DNA from: Rivularia sp. T60_A2020_040
Lineage (GTDB): Bacteria > Cyanobacteriota > Cyanobacteriia > Cyanobacteriales > Nostocaceae
DNA length: 50,916 bases
Direction of reading: 5' to 3'
NCBI GenBank assembly: GCA_015272215.1
Contig: JACYMD010000072.1
Location: forward strand, 1 to 50,916
The notes below the pieces were generated by a model, which was not told the origin of the DNA, ran no database searches, and was given only the letters and a program-made list of their open reading frames with translations. Shown here piece after piece: positions 1-9,090 of this stretch. Position numbers and translations under genes: made by a program. Each line of letters opens with the position of its first letter. Position 1 is the first letter of the stretch.

Positions 1-74
1 ATTACCAATTACCAATTACCAATTACCAATTACCAATTACCAATTACCAATTACCTATTACCTATTACCAATTA
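1..74. repeat. ATTACCA heptamer tandem array
   Basis: About ten head-to-tail copies of the 7-bp unit ATTACCA, with a few ATTACCT variants, fill the left edge of the window. Arrays of 7-bp units are known from heterocystous cyanobacteria as STRR sequences. The rest of the gap up to the first gene is very AT-rich and shows no gene. Confidence 0.9.
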
Positions 75-226
75 TACTTGGACTACTAACACATAAAAAA
101 AATAACAATTGTCAAATTATATATCACTAAGATACGATTATTTACTGAAATACAACCAAAAAAAGTAAAAAAATATATATTAGTAATATAAATAAATAAT
201 TACCATTTTTTTTAAAGGATACCAGA

Positions 227-925
227 GTGAATACCACTTTCTTGCATAACGTTGAAGAAAAAATAGTTTCCATCGAACTTGATTCTACTCATTTAGAAGC
301 AGAAATAGTTTTACCTAGAAGCTGTCAAGGAATTGTTGTATTTGTACATAGTAGTGGAATTGGTCGCTACAGCACTCGTAATCGTTACCTTGCTCATATG
401 TTAAGGCAAACAGCCGGATTAGGTACTGTACAAATCGATTTATTAACACCTCAAGAAGAGGCAATCGACTTACGCAGTAGACATTGTAGTAGTAACGTTA
501 AACTACTATCAACAAGATTAATTGGTGCAGCAAATTGGCTAGTTAATAATCCCCTCACCAGTGATTTGAAAATTGGTTATTTCGGAGAACAAACGGGTGG
601 AGGTGCAGTTTTACTTGCAGCAGCAGAAAATCCCGACTTAGTAGGGGCTGTAGTTTCTTGCAGTGGACAAACTTGCTTAACATCCTCAGTTTTATCTAAC
701 CTGCAAACACCAACTTTATTGATTGTCGGTGAAAATGACCTGCCAACCATCGCCACAAATCAAGACACGCTCAAACTAATTAAGACACCTGATAAAGAAT
801 TAAGCATGATCCAAAATGCTAGCCGTCAATTTAAAGAGCCGGGTGCATTTGAAGAAATTGCCCGTTTATCCAGCAATTGGTTTGAGAAATATTTATTCCA
901 TCCAACCACGGTAGCCAGTAACTAA
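227..925 (+). CDS. Dienelactone hydrolase-like alpha/beta-fold protein, nucleophile lost
   Basis: A 232-residue protein that looks like the small dienelactone-hydrolase type of alpha/beta hydrolase. The GTG start is chosen because AAAGGA lies about 7 bases upstream. The strand beta3 region (GIVVFVHSSGIG, about residues 35-46), the strand leading to the nucleophile elbow (KIGYFGEQTGGGA, about 116-128) and the late TPTLLIVGENDLPT strand with an acid residue are all recognisable. In this family the elbow normally reads G-x-S-T-G; here it reads G-E-Q-T-G, so the catalytic serine is replaced by glutamine and ordinary esterase chemistry is unlikely. A non-enzymatic or binding role is an inference. 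The 3' end overlaps the convergent radical-SAM gene by 33 bases. Confidence 0.75.
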   Translation: MNTTFLHNVEEKIVSIELDSTHLEAEIVLPRSCQGIVVFVHSSGIGRYSTRNRYLAHMLRQTAGLGTVQIDLLTPQEEAIDLRSRHCSSNVKLLSTRLIGAANWLVNNPLTSDLKIGYFGEQTGGGAVLLAAAENPDLVGAVVSCSGQTCLTSSVLSNLQTPTLLIVGENDLPTIATNQDTLKLIKTPDKELSMIQNASRQFKEPGAFEEIARLSSNWFEKYLFHPTTVASN

Positions 926-1510
926 ACGACTACCATCTTTAAATACGTGTATCTCGATTTGGTCGCTAGCCCAAGTAATTTTATCCTCAAAATCTGGGTT
1001 AAATATACGGACGTGTTGATTGCTCGATGACACGGGAGAATTGGGAGAATTTATTGCTAAAGACTCGATAAAAGGTCCGTCAATTAAAATATCCAATTGT
1101 TCTAACAATTCTTTTGCTCCTGGTGGTGCTTGTTCTGATTGCAATTTTTCCCAGGTGAAGCCAGTAAAAGACATGACATTTAACCCAGAAGCTTTCACCT
1201 TACGAGCTAAACTAGCTAATGCTGGAGCTTGCCAAAAAGGTTCTCCTCCAGAGAATGTAACTCCTGTATTTCCTGGTTTACTGAGAATTTTTTCCGTTAG
1301 GGAATCAACTGATTCTAGCTGATTAATTTCAAATGACCAAGATTCTGGATTGAAACAACCCCCACATTCTCGTTTACAACCTTGTACCCAGATTACAGCC
1401 CGACTTCCAGGGCCATTTACTTCCGACTCATCAACGTAACCCATGATATTTAAATAGCCAGGGGGAACGTCATTTTGTGATGGATATGAATTAGTTGACT
1501 TTATTACCAT
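893..1510 (-). CDS. Radical-SAM 4Fe-4S activase, NrdG-like
   Basis: A protein of 205 residues from the chosen start. It carries the radical-SAM motif C-x3-C-x2-C in VQGCKRECGGCFNPESW (about residues 43-59), followed by the SGGEPFWQ motif that helps bind S-adenosylmethionine. Size and layout match the short 4Fe-4S single-cluster activases related to NrdG, which activate anaerobic ribonucleotide reductase; many cyanobacterial members have no proven partner, and no nrdD lies nearby. An ATG at 1534 is possible, but the ATG at 1510 has GGAG six bases upstream and is preferred. The gene converges on and overlaps the hydrolase-like gene by 33 bases. A palindrome lies about 120 bases upstream. Confidence 0.8.
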   Translation of the reverse strand: MVIKSTNSYPSQNDVPPGYLNIMGYVDESEVNGPGSRAVIWVQGCKRECGGCFNPESWSFEINQLESVDSLTEKILSKPGNTGVTFSGGEPFWQAPALASLARKVKASGLNVMSFTGFTWEKLQSEQAPPGAKELLEQLDILIDGPFIESLAINSPNSPVSSSNQHVRIFNPDFEDKITWASDQIEIHVFKDGSRLVTGYRGWME

Positions 1511-1856
1511 TTTTTGCTCCTTTGGCTCCGTCATCTTTATAATGACGGTTTTTGCGATCAGAATGCATCCGCGAAGTCTACTTTATCAAATGTTATCGAT
1601 AATTCCATTTCAAAAAAATTATCACGCAGTGATGTGCATCACTGTCGCATTGCGATCGCGACTGGTAACGTAGAAAGCTATATTCAATTTTCGTTTTTTT
1701 TACACATAATTGATGATATATCTGCAAATTTGCATTGACGATCAGGTATTTTAGCTACTTCCAATGGGCTCTTGCCTTTGAGTAATCTAGTTCTAACTTC
1801 TGCTTCCCTAAAAATTCGCTTAATGTATTAATCCCCGATATTGACGGTTATCATGT
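1511..1856. other. Intergenic region with palindrome
   Basis: This divergent gap lies between the radical-SAM gene and the hybrid kinase and contains no convincing gene. It holds a palindrome at 1627-1644 with 8-bp arms CAGTGATG and CATCACTG, containing GTGAT-N4-ATCAC, followed by a HIP1 site near 1653. The remainder is unremarkable. Confidence 0.6.
1627..1644. promoter_or_regulatory. Candidate CRP/FNR-type operator
   Basis: The 18-bp palindrome contains GTGAT-N4-ATCAC, the geometry of CRP/FNR-family sites (FNR: TTGAT-N4-ATCAA). It sits about 117 bases upstream of the preferred start of the NrdG-like gene and about 213 bases upstream of the kinase. Function is inferred from symmetry only. 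Confidence 0.3.
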
Positions 1857-4800
1857 ATGTCATCAAAAGCGCGATCGCAACAAACAACCGAAACTGCAAA
1901 ATGTTTGAGTGAACAGAAGTTGGCTTCGGCATTCCGTTTGAGTCCCGATCCGACTGCTCTCAGTACATTTACGGATATAACTTATATAGAAGTTAACGAC
2001 AGTTTTTGTAAATTTTTTGGTTATACGCGAGAACAGGTAATTGGATGTAAGGGGAAAGAGTTAGAAATTTGGCAGGATTTAGAGCAATGCAATGATTTAG
2101 TGCATATTTTAGCCGAACAAGGCACAATTAGCAACCAAGAAGTAGATTTTCGTGTTGCTGGGGGAGAAGTGAAAACAATGTTGTTGAGTGCGGAGTTAAT
2201 AGAAATTAACGCACAGCAATACGTTTTAGCAACAGCTAGGGATATTACCGAGCGCAAACAAGCGCAGTTGGAAACTCGTTTATTGTTGGAAGCAACCCAA
2301 GCTATTAGTAAAGCAATTGATATCGATAGCGCTTTGAGTTTTATTCTGCGGTTAATTTGCCAACATATAAACTGGGATTTTGGGGAAGCTTGGATTCCTA
2401 GTAGCGATGGTAGGGTGTTGGAATACTGTTTGGCTTGGTATGGTTTGCATGAAAGTTTAGTAGAGCTGAGCAAGTACAGCGAAACTATAACTTTGAGTAA
2501 AGAGTTGGGATTACCGGGATTGGCGTGGGCAAGCAAAGAATCCCAATGGTTAGAAGATATTTCGCAAGTTTCCCAGACAAAGTTTATGCGTAGAGAAATA
2601 GCTTTGCAAGTAGGATTAAAAAGCTGTTTTTGTATACCGATTTTGAATGGGGGTGAAGTGCTGGCTGTTTTGATGTTTTTTAAAAGCTGCACTAAAAGTC
2701 GGGATAAACATTTATTAGAATTAGTCAACGCTGTAGCTGCACAATTGGGGGGGTTAATTAAACGCAAACAAGCCCAAACTGCTCATAGGCAGAGTGAAGA
2801 AAGATTGGAATTAGCTTTAAAAGCCAGCGATTTAGGCTTATGGGATTGGAATATTCGCGATTCTAAAGTTTACCGCGATTCCCGTTGGAAGAAAATGCTC
2901 GGTTATGAAGATGGCGAAATTGCTGAAGATGCTGTAAATTTACGACGACTGATACATCCAGAAGATTGGGAATTTATCCAGCAAGAGTTAAAAGCATATT
3001 TACAGGGAAAAATTCCGATTTATCAAGTAGAATTTCGGATGCTTTGTAAAAATCAAGAATGGAAGTGGATCGAGTCTCGCGGAGAAATTTTTGAGCGTGA
3101 TTCTGCTGGAAGACCGTTACGAATGACGGGTACTCATAAAGATATCACAGAACGTAAGCAAGCAGAAGTTGTTTTACAAGAAAGTGAAAGACGTTTTCGG
3201 GCGATTTTTAACTCTAGTTTTGGATTTACGGGACTATTACAACCGAATGGTAAAATTATCTCACTTAATCAAACAGCCCTTAATTTATTTGGTTTAACAG
3301 AAAGCGAAGTTATAGGTTTACCATTTTGGCAATGTTTAGGAAAACAAATTTGCTGTTGTCAAAATAATTTAAAAGCAGTAATTCAACGAGCCGCAAATGG
3401 TGAATTGATTCGCGATGAAGTAAATGTTATCGACAATCATGGCAATATAGTGACAATTGATTGTTCTCTCAAACCAATATTTGATGACAATAATCGGGTA
3501 GTATTGTTAATTGTTGAAGGGCGCGATATTACTGAGCGTAAAATTTTAGAAAAGGAAGTAGCTTTACGGGAAGCTCGATTAAATGCCTTTTTTAGCAGCG
3601 CTCCCGTAGGATTGAATATTGTAGATAGACAATTAAGATTTATTCAAATCAACGAATTACTTGCTGAAATTAACGGTATATCTGTAGAAAAACATCTTGG
3701 TAAAACCATTCAAGAAATTTTACCAACTATAGCTCTTAGGGTAGAACCACTTTACCAGCAAGTTTTAGCAACCAATCAATCAATTCTTAATATTGAAATC
3801 AGCGGTGCTTCTATTAGGCAACCTGCGGAGATTCGTGACTTTCTATTTTCTTGTTTTCCCATCGCTGGAGAAGATAATATCCCCACAGGAGTAGGAACCG
3901 TATTAATCGAAATTACCGCTCTCAAACGCGCCGAAACAGCTTTGCGGGAACGAGAACAAGCATTTCGCGCTATTTTTGAAAATGCCGCAGTCGGAATCGC
4001 TCAAGTTTCTCTCGATGATAGATTTATCAAAGTGAATCAGCAGTTTTGTGAGATTGTCGGCTATTCCAAATCCCAGCTTCTACAACTTAACTGCACCGAA
4101 ATTACTCACCCCGATTCCCTTGCAGAATGTGTCGATTATTGCAACCAATTAGCGCAAAATCAAATCGATGTATTTTCTATGGAAAAAGCCTTTATCCGCA
4201 AAAATGGTGAGGTGATTTGGACAAATTTAACAGCATCAGTAGTACGTGAAACCTCCGGAGAAATTAAATATTTCATCGGCGTAATTGAAGATATTAGTAG
4301 CCGTAAATATGCTCAGGAACAAATGCGTTTAGCAACTGAACGTTTAGAATATTTACTGGCTTCCTCCCCAGCCGTAATTTTCAGTTGTTCACCTTCAGGC
4401 AACTTCGACAACACATTTATCAGCCAAAATGTTTACGAAATACTGGGTTATCAAGCACAACAATTTTTATCCGAATCTGATTTCTGGATGCGTCACGTAC
4501 ATCCAGAAGATTTACCAAAAGTACAAAAAAAACTATCTCAAACCATAAAACAAGAATATTTAACCTACGAATATCGCTTTTTACACAGTGATGGTACTTA
4601 TCATTGGTTTAGCGAACAAGCACGATTAATTCGGGATCAAAAAGGCTTACCTTTAGAATATGTAGGCTATTGGATAGATATTAACGAAGCCAAAAAAACC
4701 GAGTTAGAACTACAACTGAGCCAGCGACGATATCAAAACTTAGCAGAAGCTTGTCCAGTTGCCATTGTCAATACCGATGTTAATGGGTTGTGTATTTATT

Positions 4801-6584
4801 TTAATCAATATTGGAGCAAAATTAGCGGACTTTCTATCCAAGAATCATTAGGGGATAGTTGGATGAAAATATTACATCCCGATGACCGCGAAACAGTTGT
4901 AAAATCATGGGGAGAAGCGGTAAGAACAAAAACATCCTTTGCTAAAGAATGTCGTTATCTTCGTCCGGATGGTAAAGTTGTTTGGGTTATGGGTAAAGCA
5001 TTGCCAGAAATAGACGAAAACGGTGAATTCAAAGGTTATATTGCTACCATCACCGATATTACCGACATCAAACTTGCTCAACAAGCTCTACAGCAAGCCG
5101 TCATCGCCGCAGATGCAGCCAACCGAGCCAAAAGCGAATTTTTAGCCAACATGAGCCACGAATTGCGAACTCCTCTCAACGCGATTTTAGGCTTTAGTCA
5201 ATTAATCACCCAAGATAAAACTATTACAGAAGAACATCAAAATTCCTTAGCAATTATTAACCGTGCAGGAGAACATTTACTCAGCTTAATCAACGATATT
5301 CTGGAAATGTCCAAAATCGAAGCCGGTAGAATATCATTAAATATTATCGACTTCGATTTACATACCTTCTTAGATAATCTCCAAGAAATGTTACTTTTCC
5401 GGGCTTCAGGAAAAGGTTTACAACTCACATTTGAAAAAGCAGTAGACATTCCCCATTATATTCAAGGCGATATTAGTAAACTGCGTCAAGTTCTGATCAA
5501 TCTTTTAGGAAATGCCATTAAATTTACTAAAAAAGGTAGCGTTAAATTAAGTGTGAAGATGGGGAGACAAGGGGAGAAGGGGATGGGGGGAAATCAGTTA
5601 GAAATTACTTCTTCTGCTTCTAAAATTTGTCTCATTTTTGAAATTACAGACACAGGAATTGGGATTTTACCCGAAGAAATCGAACTTTTATTTGAAGCCT
5701 TTAAACAAACATCTTCTGGAAGAGAATCGCAACAGGGAACCGGCTTAGGTTTAGCAATTAGCCGTAAATACGTCCAGTTAATGGGAGGAGATATTACAGT
5801 TGAAAGTACCCCCGGAGTTGGTTCAAAATTCAGTTTTGATATTCAAGTAAATCTTGCTTTTCCACCGAAAACCGAAATTAATCAACATAACTGTCAAATA
5901 ATTAGTTTAGCTCCATCTCAAATAGAATACCGTATTTTAGTCGTCGATGACCGTCCGGAAAGTCGTTTGTTAATCATAAAAATGCTTTCTCAACTTGGAT
6001 TTAACGTCAAGGAAGCTGCTAACGGTTTACAAGCAATAACTCTATGGGAAGAATGGCAGCCACACTTGATATTAATGGATATGCGAATGCCAATAATGGA
6101 CGGATATCAAGCCACCAAAATTATTAAATCTAGAGAGAAACAAACAATATCTCATAGTTTAATTACCACAAAAACCATGATTATTGCTTTAACTGCAAAT
6201 GCCTTTGCAGAACAAAAAAATATCATTATTCAAGCCGGTTGCGATGATTTAATTAACAAGCCATTTTCTAAAGAAACACTATTAAAAAAACTCCAACAAC
6301 ATCTGGGAGTAAAATATTTATATCAACAAGAAGAAAACTCTACCTCTCAACAAGCAACCACCATATCAAAAAACATTTTCACATCAACTAATTTACGTAA
6401 TTTATTATCTCAAATACCCCCTGAATTGGTAGCACAAATATCTCACGCCGCAGCCCAATGTAGCGACAACTTAATATTAGAGTTAATAGAACAAATCCCC
6501 GAACAAAATACCGAATTAACAACCGTATTAAAACATTTTGCTGAAAACTTTCAATTTGACAAAATACTCGAAGCAATTGATTAA
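1857..6584 (+). CDS. Hybrid sensor histidine kinase with seven PAS domains, one GAF and a receiver
   Basis: A 1575-residue soluble multi-sensor kinase. Order seen: PAS (about 20-135), GAF (140-305), six more PAS domains (315-1070), several ending in the D-I-T-E-R-K type linker, HisKA with phospho-acceptor His1101 in NMSHELRTPL, an HATPase domain with GTGLGLAIS, and a C-terminal receiver with phospho-acceptor Asp1408 in LMDMRMP. No membrane segment is evident. A short Gly/Lys-rich insert (about residues 1234-1246, MGRQGEKGMGG) in the ATPase domain is encoded by a purine-rich stretch resembling an intergenic repeat. The signal and partner are unknown; it lies outside the far-red cluster and lacks phytochrome features. 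No clear ribosome binding site supports the ATG, so the start is uncertain by some residues. Confidence 0.9.
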   Translation: MSSKARSQQTTETAKCLSEQKLASAFRLSPDPTALSTFTDITYIEVNDSFCKFFGYTREQVIGCKGKELEIWQDLEQCNDLVHILAEQGTISNQEVDFRVAGGEVKTMLLSAELIEINAQQYVLATARDITERKQAQLETRLLLEATQAISKAIDIDSALSFILRLICQHINWDFGEAWIPSSDGRVLEYCLAWYGLHESLVELSKYSETITLSKELGLPGLAWASKESQWLEDISQVSQTKFMRREIALQVGLKSCFCIPILNGGEVLAVLMFFKSCTKSRDKHLLELVNAVAAQLGGLIKRKQAQTAHRQSEERLELALKASDLGLWDWNIRDSKVYRDSRWKKMLGYEDGEIAEDAVNLRRLIHPEDWEFIQQELKAYLQGKIPIYQVEFRMLCKNQEWKWIESRGEIFERDSAGRPLRMTGTHKDITERKQAEVVLQESERRFRAIFNSSFGFTGLLQPNGKIISLNQTALNLFGLTESEVIGLPFWQCLGKQICCCQNNLKAVIQRAANGELIRDEVNVIDNHGNIVTIDCSLKPIFDDNNRVVLLIVEGRDITERKILEKEVALREARLNAFFSSAPVGLNIVDRQLRFIQINELLAEINGISVEKHLGKTIQEILPTIALRVEPLYQQVLATNQSILNIEISGASIRQPAEIRDFLFSCFPIAGEDNIPTGVGTVLIEITALKRAETALREREQAFRAIFENAAVGIAQVSLDDRFIKVNQQFCEIVGYSKSQLLQLNCTEITHPDSLAECVDYCNQLAQNQIDVFSMEKAFIRKNGEVIWTNLTASVVRETSGEIKYFIGVIEDISSRKYAQEQMRLATERLEYLLASSPAVIFSCSPSGNFDNTFISQNVYEILGYQAQQFLSESDFWMRHVHPEDLPKVQKKLSQTIKQEYLTYEYRFLHSDGTYHWFSEQARLIRDQKGLPLEYVGYWIDINEAKKTELELQLSQRRYQNLAEACPVAIVNTDVNGLCIYFNQYWSKISGLSIQESLGDSWMKILHPDDRETVVKSWGEAVRTKTSFAKECRYLRPDGKVVWVMGKALPEIDENGEFKGYIATITDITDIKLAQQALQQAVIAADAANRAKSEFLANMSHELRTPLNAILGFSQLITQDKTITEEHQNSLAIINRAGEHLLSLINDILEMSKIEAGRISLNIIDFDLHTFLDNLQEMLLFRASGKGLQLTFEKAVDIPHYIQGDISKLRQVLINLLGNAIKFTKKGSVKLSVKMGRQGEKGMGGNQLEITSSASKICLIFEITDTGIGILPEEIELLFEAFKQTSSGRESQQGTGLGLAISRKYVQLMGGDITVESTPGVGSKFSFDIQVNLAFPPKTEINQHNCQIISLAPSQIEYRILVVDDRPESRLLIIKMLSQLGFNVKEAANGLQAITLWEEWQPHLILMDMRMPIMDGYQATKIIKSREKQTISHSLITTKTMIIALTANAFAEQKNIIIQAGCDDLINKPFSKETLLKKLQQHLGVKYLYQQEENSTSQQATTISKNIFTSTNLRNLLSQIPPELVAQISHAAAQCSDNLILELIEQIPEQNTELTTVLKHFAENFQFDKILEAID

Positions 6585-6589
6585 AACAG

Positions 6590-6622
6590 TTGACAGTGGA
6601 CAGTTGACAGTTGACAGTTGAC
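6590..6622. repeat. TTGACAG heptamer tandem array
   Basis: Four to five copies of the 7-bp unit TTGACAG, one with a base change (TGGACAG), follow directly after the hybrid kinase stop codon. Confidence 0.85.
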
Positions 6623-6634
6623 TTTTAACCTGTA

Positions 6635-7078
6635 TTAATTTTTTTGCCGCTTCAAACCATCGATAGCATCACCTAATGCAGTAGTTAAACTTTTACGAGT
6701 TTGAGAATGGTTATCTTGTTCGGTTTTTAAAGCTTGAAAAAGTCTATCGCGTTCTTTCATAGTTAAGATAAGTTTGGTTTTCAAGTCTTCTACTGTTGTG
6801 AGTTGAGCTACTTCCTGCTGAATTGCCGTCACTGTTTCGCTATCTGGAAGAGTGGCATCTTCTATACCTTTAAGTTTGTGAATTTCTGCTTTCAAAGAAG
6901 CAATAGTCTGCTGAAAAAGTTGAGCATCATTACGACGTTGTTCAGCTTCAGTGTTATAAAGTTTACGCCATTTTTCAGTACTTTCCCAAGTAGCAATTCG
7001 TTCAGCTTGAAGTTGTGCTATCTGCTGTTTCAAAGCTTGAATCTCCGTCAACCATTGTTGGGTTAAATCTTCACTCAT
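6635..7078 (-). CDS. Conserved hypothetical coiled-coil protein
   Basis: A 147-residue, highly charged protein with no membrane segment or signal peptide. Residues about 10-75 (QWLTEIQALKQQIAQLQAER onward) show heptad spacing of Leu/Ile and should form a coiled coil; a second helical stretch covers about 85-140. No enzymatic motif is visible and no function can be assigned. It converges with the preceding hybrid kinase, separated by a heptamer repeat. The ATG at 7078 is the first in the frame, but no strong ribosome binding site precedes it. Confidence 0.7.
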   Translation of the reverse strand: MSEDLTQQWLTEIQALKQQIAQLQAERIATWESTEKWRKLYNTEAEQRRNDAQLFQQTIASLKAEIHKLKGIEDATLPDSETVTAIQQEVAQLTTVEDLKTKLILTMKERDRLFQALKTEQDNHSQTRKSLTTALGDAIDGLKRQKN

Positions 7079-7236
7079 AGAATAATATCTGTAATAATTT
7101 TACAATCAACAAAGCGAATTCATGTCACATAACTATATTTTTACGATAAATTAAGGCTTAACACCAAAAATCCATCAATAGAGAACAATGTTTACTTAAA
7201 AGTGAAGAGTCAGGAGTTAAAAGTAATTAAAATTCC

Positions 7237-7289
7237 ATCCCCTTGTCTCCCCATCCCCTTGTCTCCCCATCTCCCCATCTCCCCAATAC
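7237..7289. repeat. Pyrimidine-rich tandem repeat before DUF389 gene
   Basis: Imperfect tandem copies of CCCCATC and CCCCTTGTCT lie immediately upstream of the DUF389 start codon. The reverse complement of the same motif occurs inside the hybrid kinase coding sequence at 5558-5591. Confidence 0.75.
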
Positions 7290-7298
7290 TCTCTTATC

Positions 7299-9056
7299 AT
7301 GAGTCAGCAAAATAAAAAAGGTCAAAAATTTGGTATGTTCCGAAATTGGCTGTCAAATAACTTAGAAATTGATACAGTTCGTAAGGAAGAGGTTTATCTG
7401 GGAATATGTAATTCTGTTATTCTCAAAGACATTAGCTATTGGATTGAAGTGCTTTTTTCGGCTGGGATTGCCACTGTCGGGCTGGTATTAAATAGCCCGG
7501 CGGTGATTATTGGAGCAATGTTAATTTCTCCTTTGATGGGGAGTATTTTGGGTAATGGTTTAGCCTTAGCTGCGGGTGATGTAATTTTAGCAGTGCGGGC
7601 AATTATTAAGCTTGCGCTTTCTTGTGTGGTTGCTATTTTGTTTGCGGTGCTGTTAGTTTCCTTACTACCTTTCAAGGAAATGACACCGGAAATTTTAGCC
7701 CGTACTCAACCGAATATTTTAGATTTAGTAGTAGCATTATTTTCCGGTGCTGTGGGTTCAGTGGCTATTTGTAAAAAGCCAAAAGGGGTAGTAACTTCAA
7801 TTCCTGGTGTTGCGATCGCAGTTGCTTTGATGCCACCTTTATGTGTTGTAGGATACGGGTTTGGTATCGCTGTCAGCGTCAATATGACAAATGGATTGCG
7901 GGTTGCAAGAGGTGGTGGATTATTGTTTTTCACCAACTTGGTGGCAATTACTTTTACCGCAATGATTGTTTTTCTGGCTTTACATATTGATAGCGTTAGC
8001 ACTAAACAAACAGTTAGAGAATGGCGAATAAAATACAAACAAAATAACTGGGCAAGAAATTTCTTAGAATTACTTCCTCAATCAAGGCGGCTCAAAAAAA
8101 TTGGTAGTCTTCCTGGTAGATTTATATTAATTGTAATTACGATTTTCAGTATTTTATTTCCTCTCAATCAATCATTTATGCAACTTAAACAGGAAATTAC
8201 TTTAAAACAACAGGAAAATCGGATTAATTCCGCAATTAGAGACATTTGGGGCGACAATTTTGCCGATTTACCTTCAGGGGAACCACGTTCTTTTATTAGT
8301 CAAGTTTCAACTCGTGAAAAAAATCGTAAATTGACGGTTCAACTTCAGATTTTTACTAGTGAATTGTATACACCCGGAGAACAAAATCAATTCGTTAAAC
8401 TATTAGCAAATCGTTTAGGTAAACCGCAAGAATTATTATCTTTAAATTTAATTGAAATTCCTACCGCATCCAACCAATTTTTACGCACAACACCTCAAGA
8501 AGAACCACCAGAACCAATCATTACCATTGCTCAATTACAAGCCAATTTTTTACAAGAAATCAAGTCAGCTTTATTTAATTTAAGACTTCCACCACCTGCA
8601 AGGATGATTAATTACGAGTTAATTAACAATCCAGTAGAATCGATGGCTATCCGCATTATATATTTAAGCGATCGCGATATTGATAAAGATGCTCAAGTTT
8701 TACTGGCGAATGATATTAGACAAAGATTGAATTACGCCTCGGCAAAAGTCAGCATGAAGAGGATTGCTGCAACTCCTGTAAATATTAACTTTGAAGAACA
8801 ATCAACAATACTTACAGATGAAAACCTGAAAATTTTAGATAGTATTGCTTCTACATTAGAGCAACAACCGAACTTAAATCTAGAAGTAATTGCCAATCAA
8901 AAACCAGAGGAAACTGTAGAAACTAATAATACAAGAGCAAAAGTTATTCAAGAGTACCTTGAATTGAAATGGAAAATCGATAAAAAACGAATTACTGCAA
9001 AAATTGGAGAAGAAACTCAGTCAAATGCCATACTTAAGTTGACAGTTGACAGTTGA
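7299..9056 (+). CDS. DUF389 membrane protein with C-terminal OmpA-like segment
   Basis: A 585-residue protein. The first 240 residues match the DUF389 (TIGR00341-type) hydrophobic family: several membrane segments, including GIATVGLVLNSPAVIIGAML and the ISPLMGSILG motif, with another predicted near 270-290. After a hydrophilic middle, residues about 490-580 resemble an OmpA-like peptidoglycan-binding fold (a central N-T-R-A-K-V-I-Q-E-Y-L helix), which would put this part outside the cytoplasmic membrane. The family has no firmly established function. The start follows a pyrimidine-rich repeat with no ribosome binding site. The last codons and the stop lie within a TTGACAG heptamer array, so repeat growth appears to have set the C-terminus. 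Confidence 0.8.
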   Translation: MSQQNKKGQKFGMFRNWLSNNLEIDTVRKEEVYLGICNSVILKDISYWIEVLFSAGIATVGLVLNSPAVIIGAMLISPLMGSILGNGLALAAGDVILAVRAIIKLALSCVVAILFAVLLVSLLPFKEMTPEILARTQPNILDLVVALFSGAVGSVAICKKPKGVVTSIPGVAIAVALMPPLCVVGYGFGIAVSVNMTNGLRVARGGGLLFFTNLVAITFTAMIVFLALHIDSVSTKQTVREWRIKYKQNNWARNFLELLPQSRRLKKIGSLPGRFILIVITIFSILFPLNQSFMQLKQEITLKQQENRINSAIRDIWGDNFADLPSGEPRSFISQVSTREKNRKLTVQLQIFTSELYTPGEQNQFVKLLANRLGKPQELLSLNLIEIPTASNQFLRTTPQEEPPEPIITIAQLQANFLQEIKSALFNLRLPPPARMINYELINNPVESMAIRIIYLSDRDIDKDAQVLLANDIRQRLNYASAKVSMKRIAATPVNINFEEQSTILTDENLKILDSIASTLEQQPNLNLEVIANQKPEETVETNNTRAKVIQEYLELKWKIDKKRITAKIGEETQSNAILKLTVDS

Positions 9057-9090
9057 CAGTTGACAGTTACCAATTACCAATTACCAATTA
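9036..9090. repeat. Double heptamer array at a gene junction
   Basis: TTGACAG units (about four) run directly into ATTACCA units (about three). The first array supplies the DUF389 stop codon and the second abuts the ATG of the YihY/BrkB gene. Confidence 0.85.

Noticed and set aside
1-74. CRISPR array
   Set aside because: The repeats are uninterrupted 7-bp tandem units without spacers; the same holds for the other heptamer arrays.
1514-1738. 74-codon frame upstream of the hybrid kinase
   Set aside because: Covers the palindrome and regulatory gap, no family resemblance and no ribosome binding site.
2021-2767. 248-codon frame opposite the hybrid kinase
   Set aside because: Shadow of the kinase coding sequence with unnatural composition.
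1857-6584. Phytochrome RfpA candidate
   Set aside because: The GAF here has no bilin Cys-His motif and no PHY tongue; RfpA is at 28873-31434.
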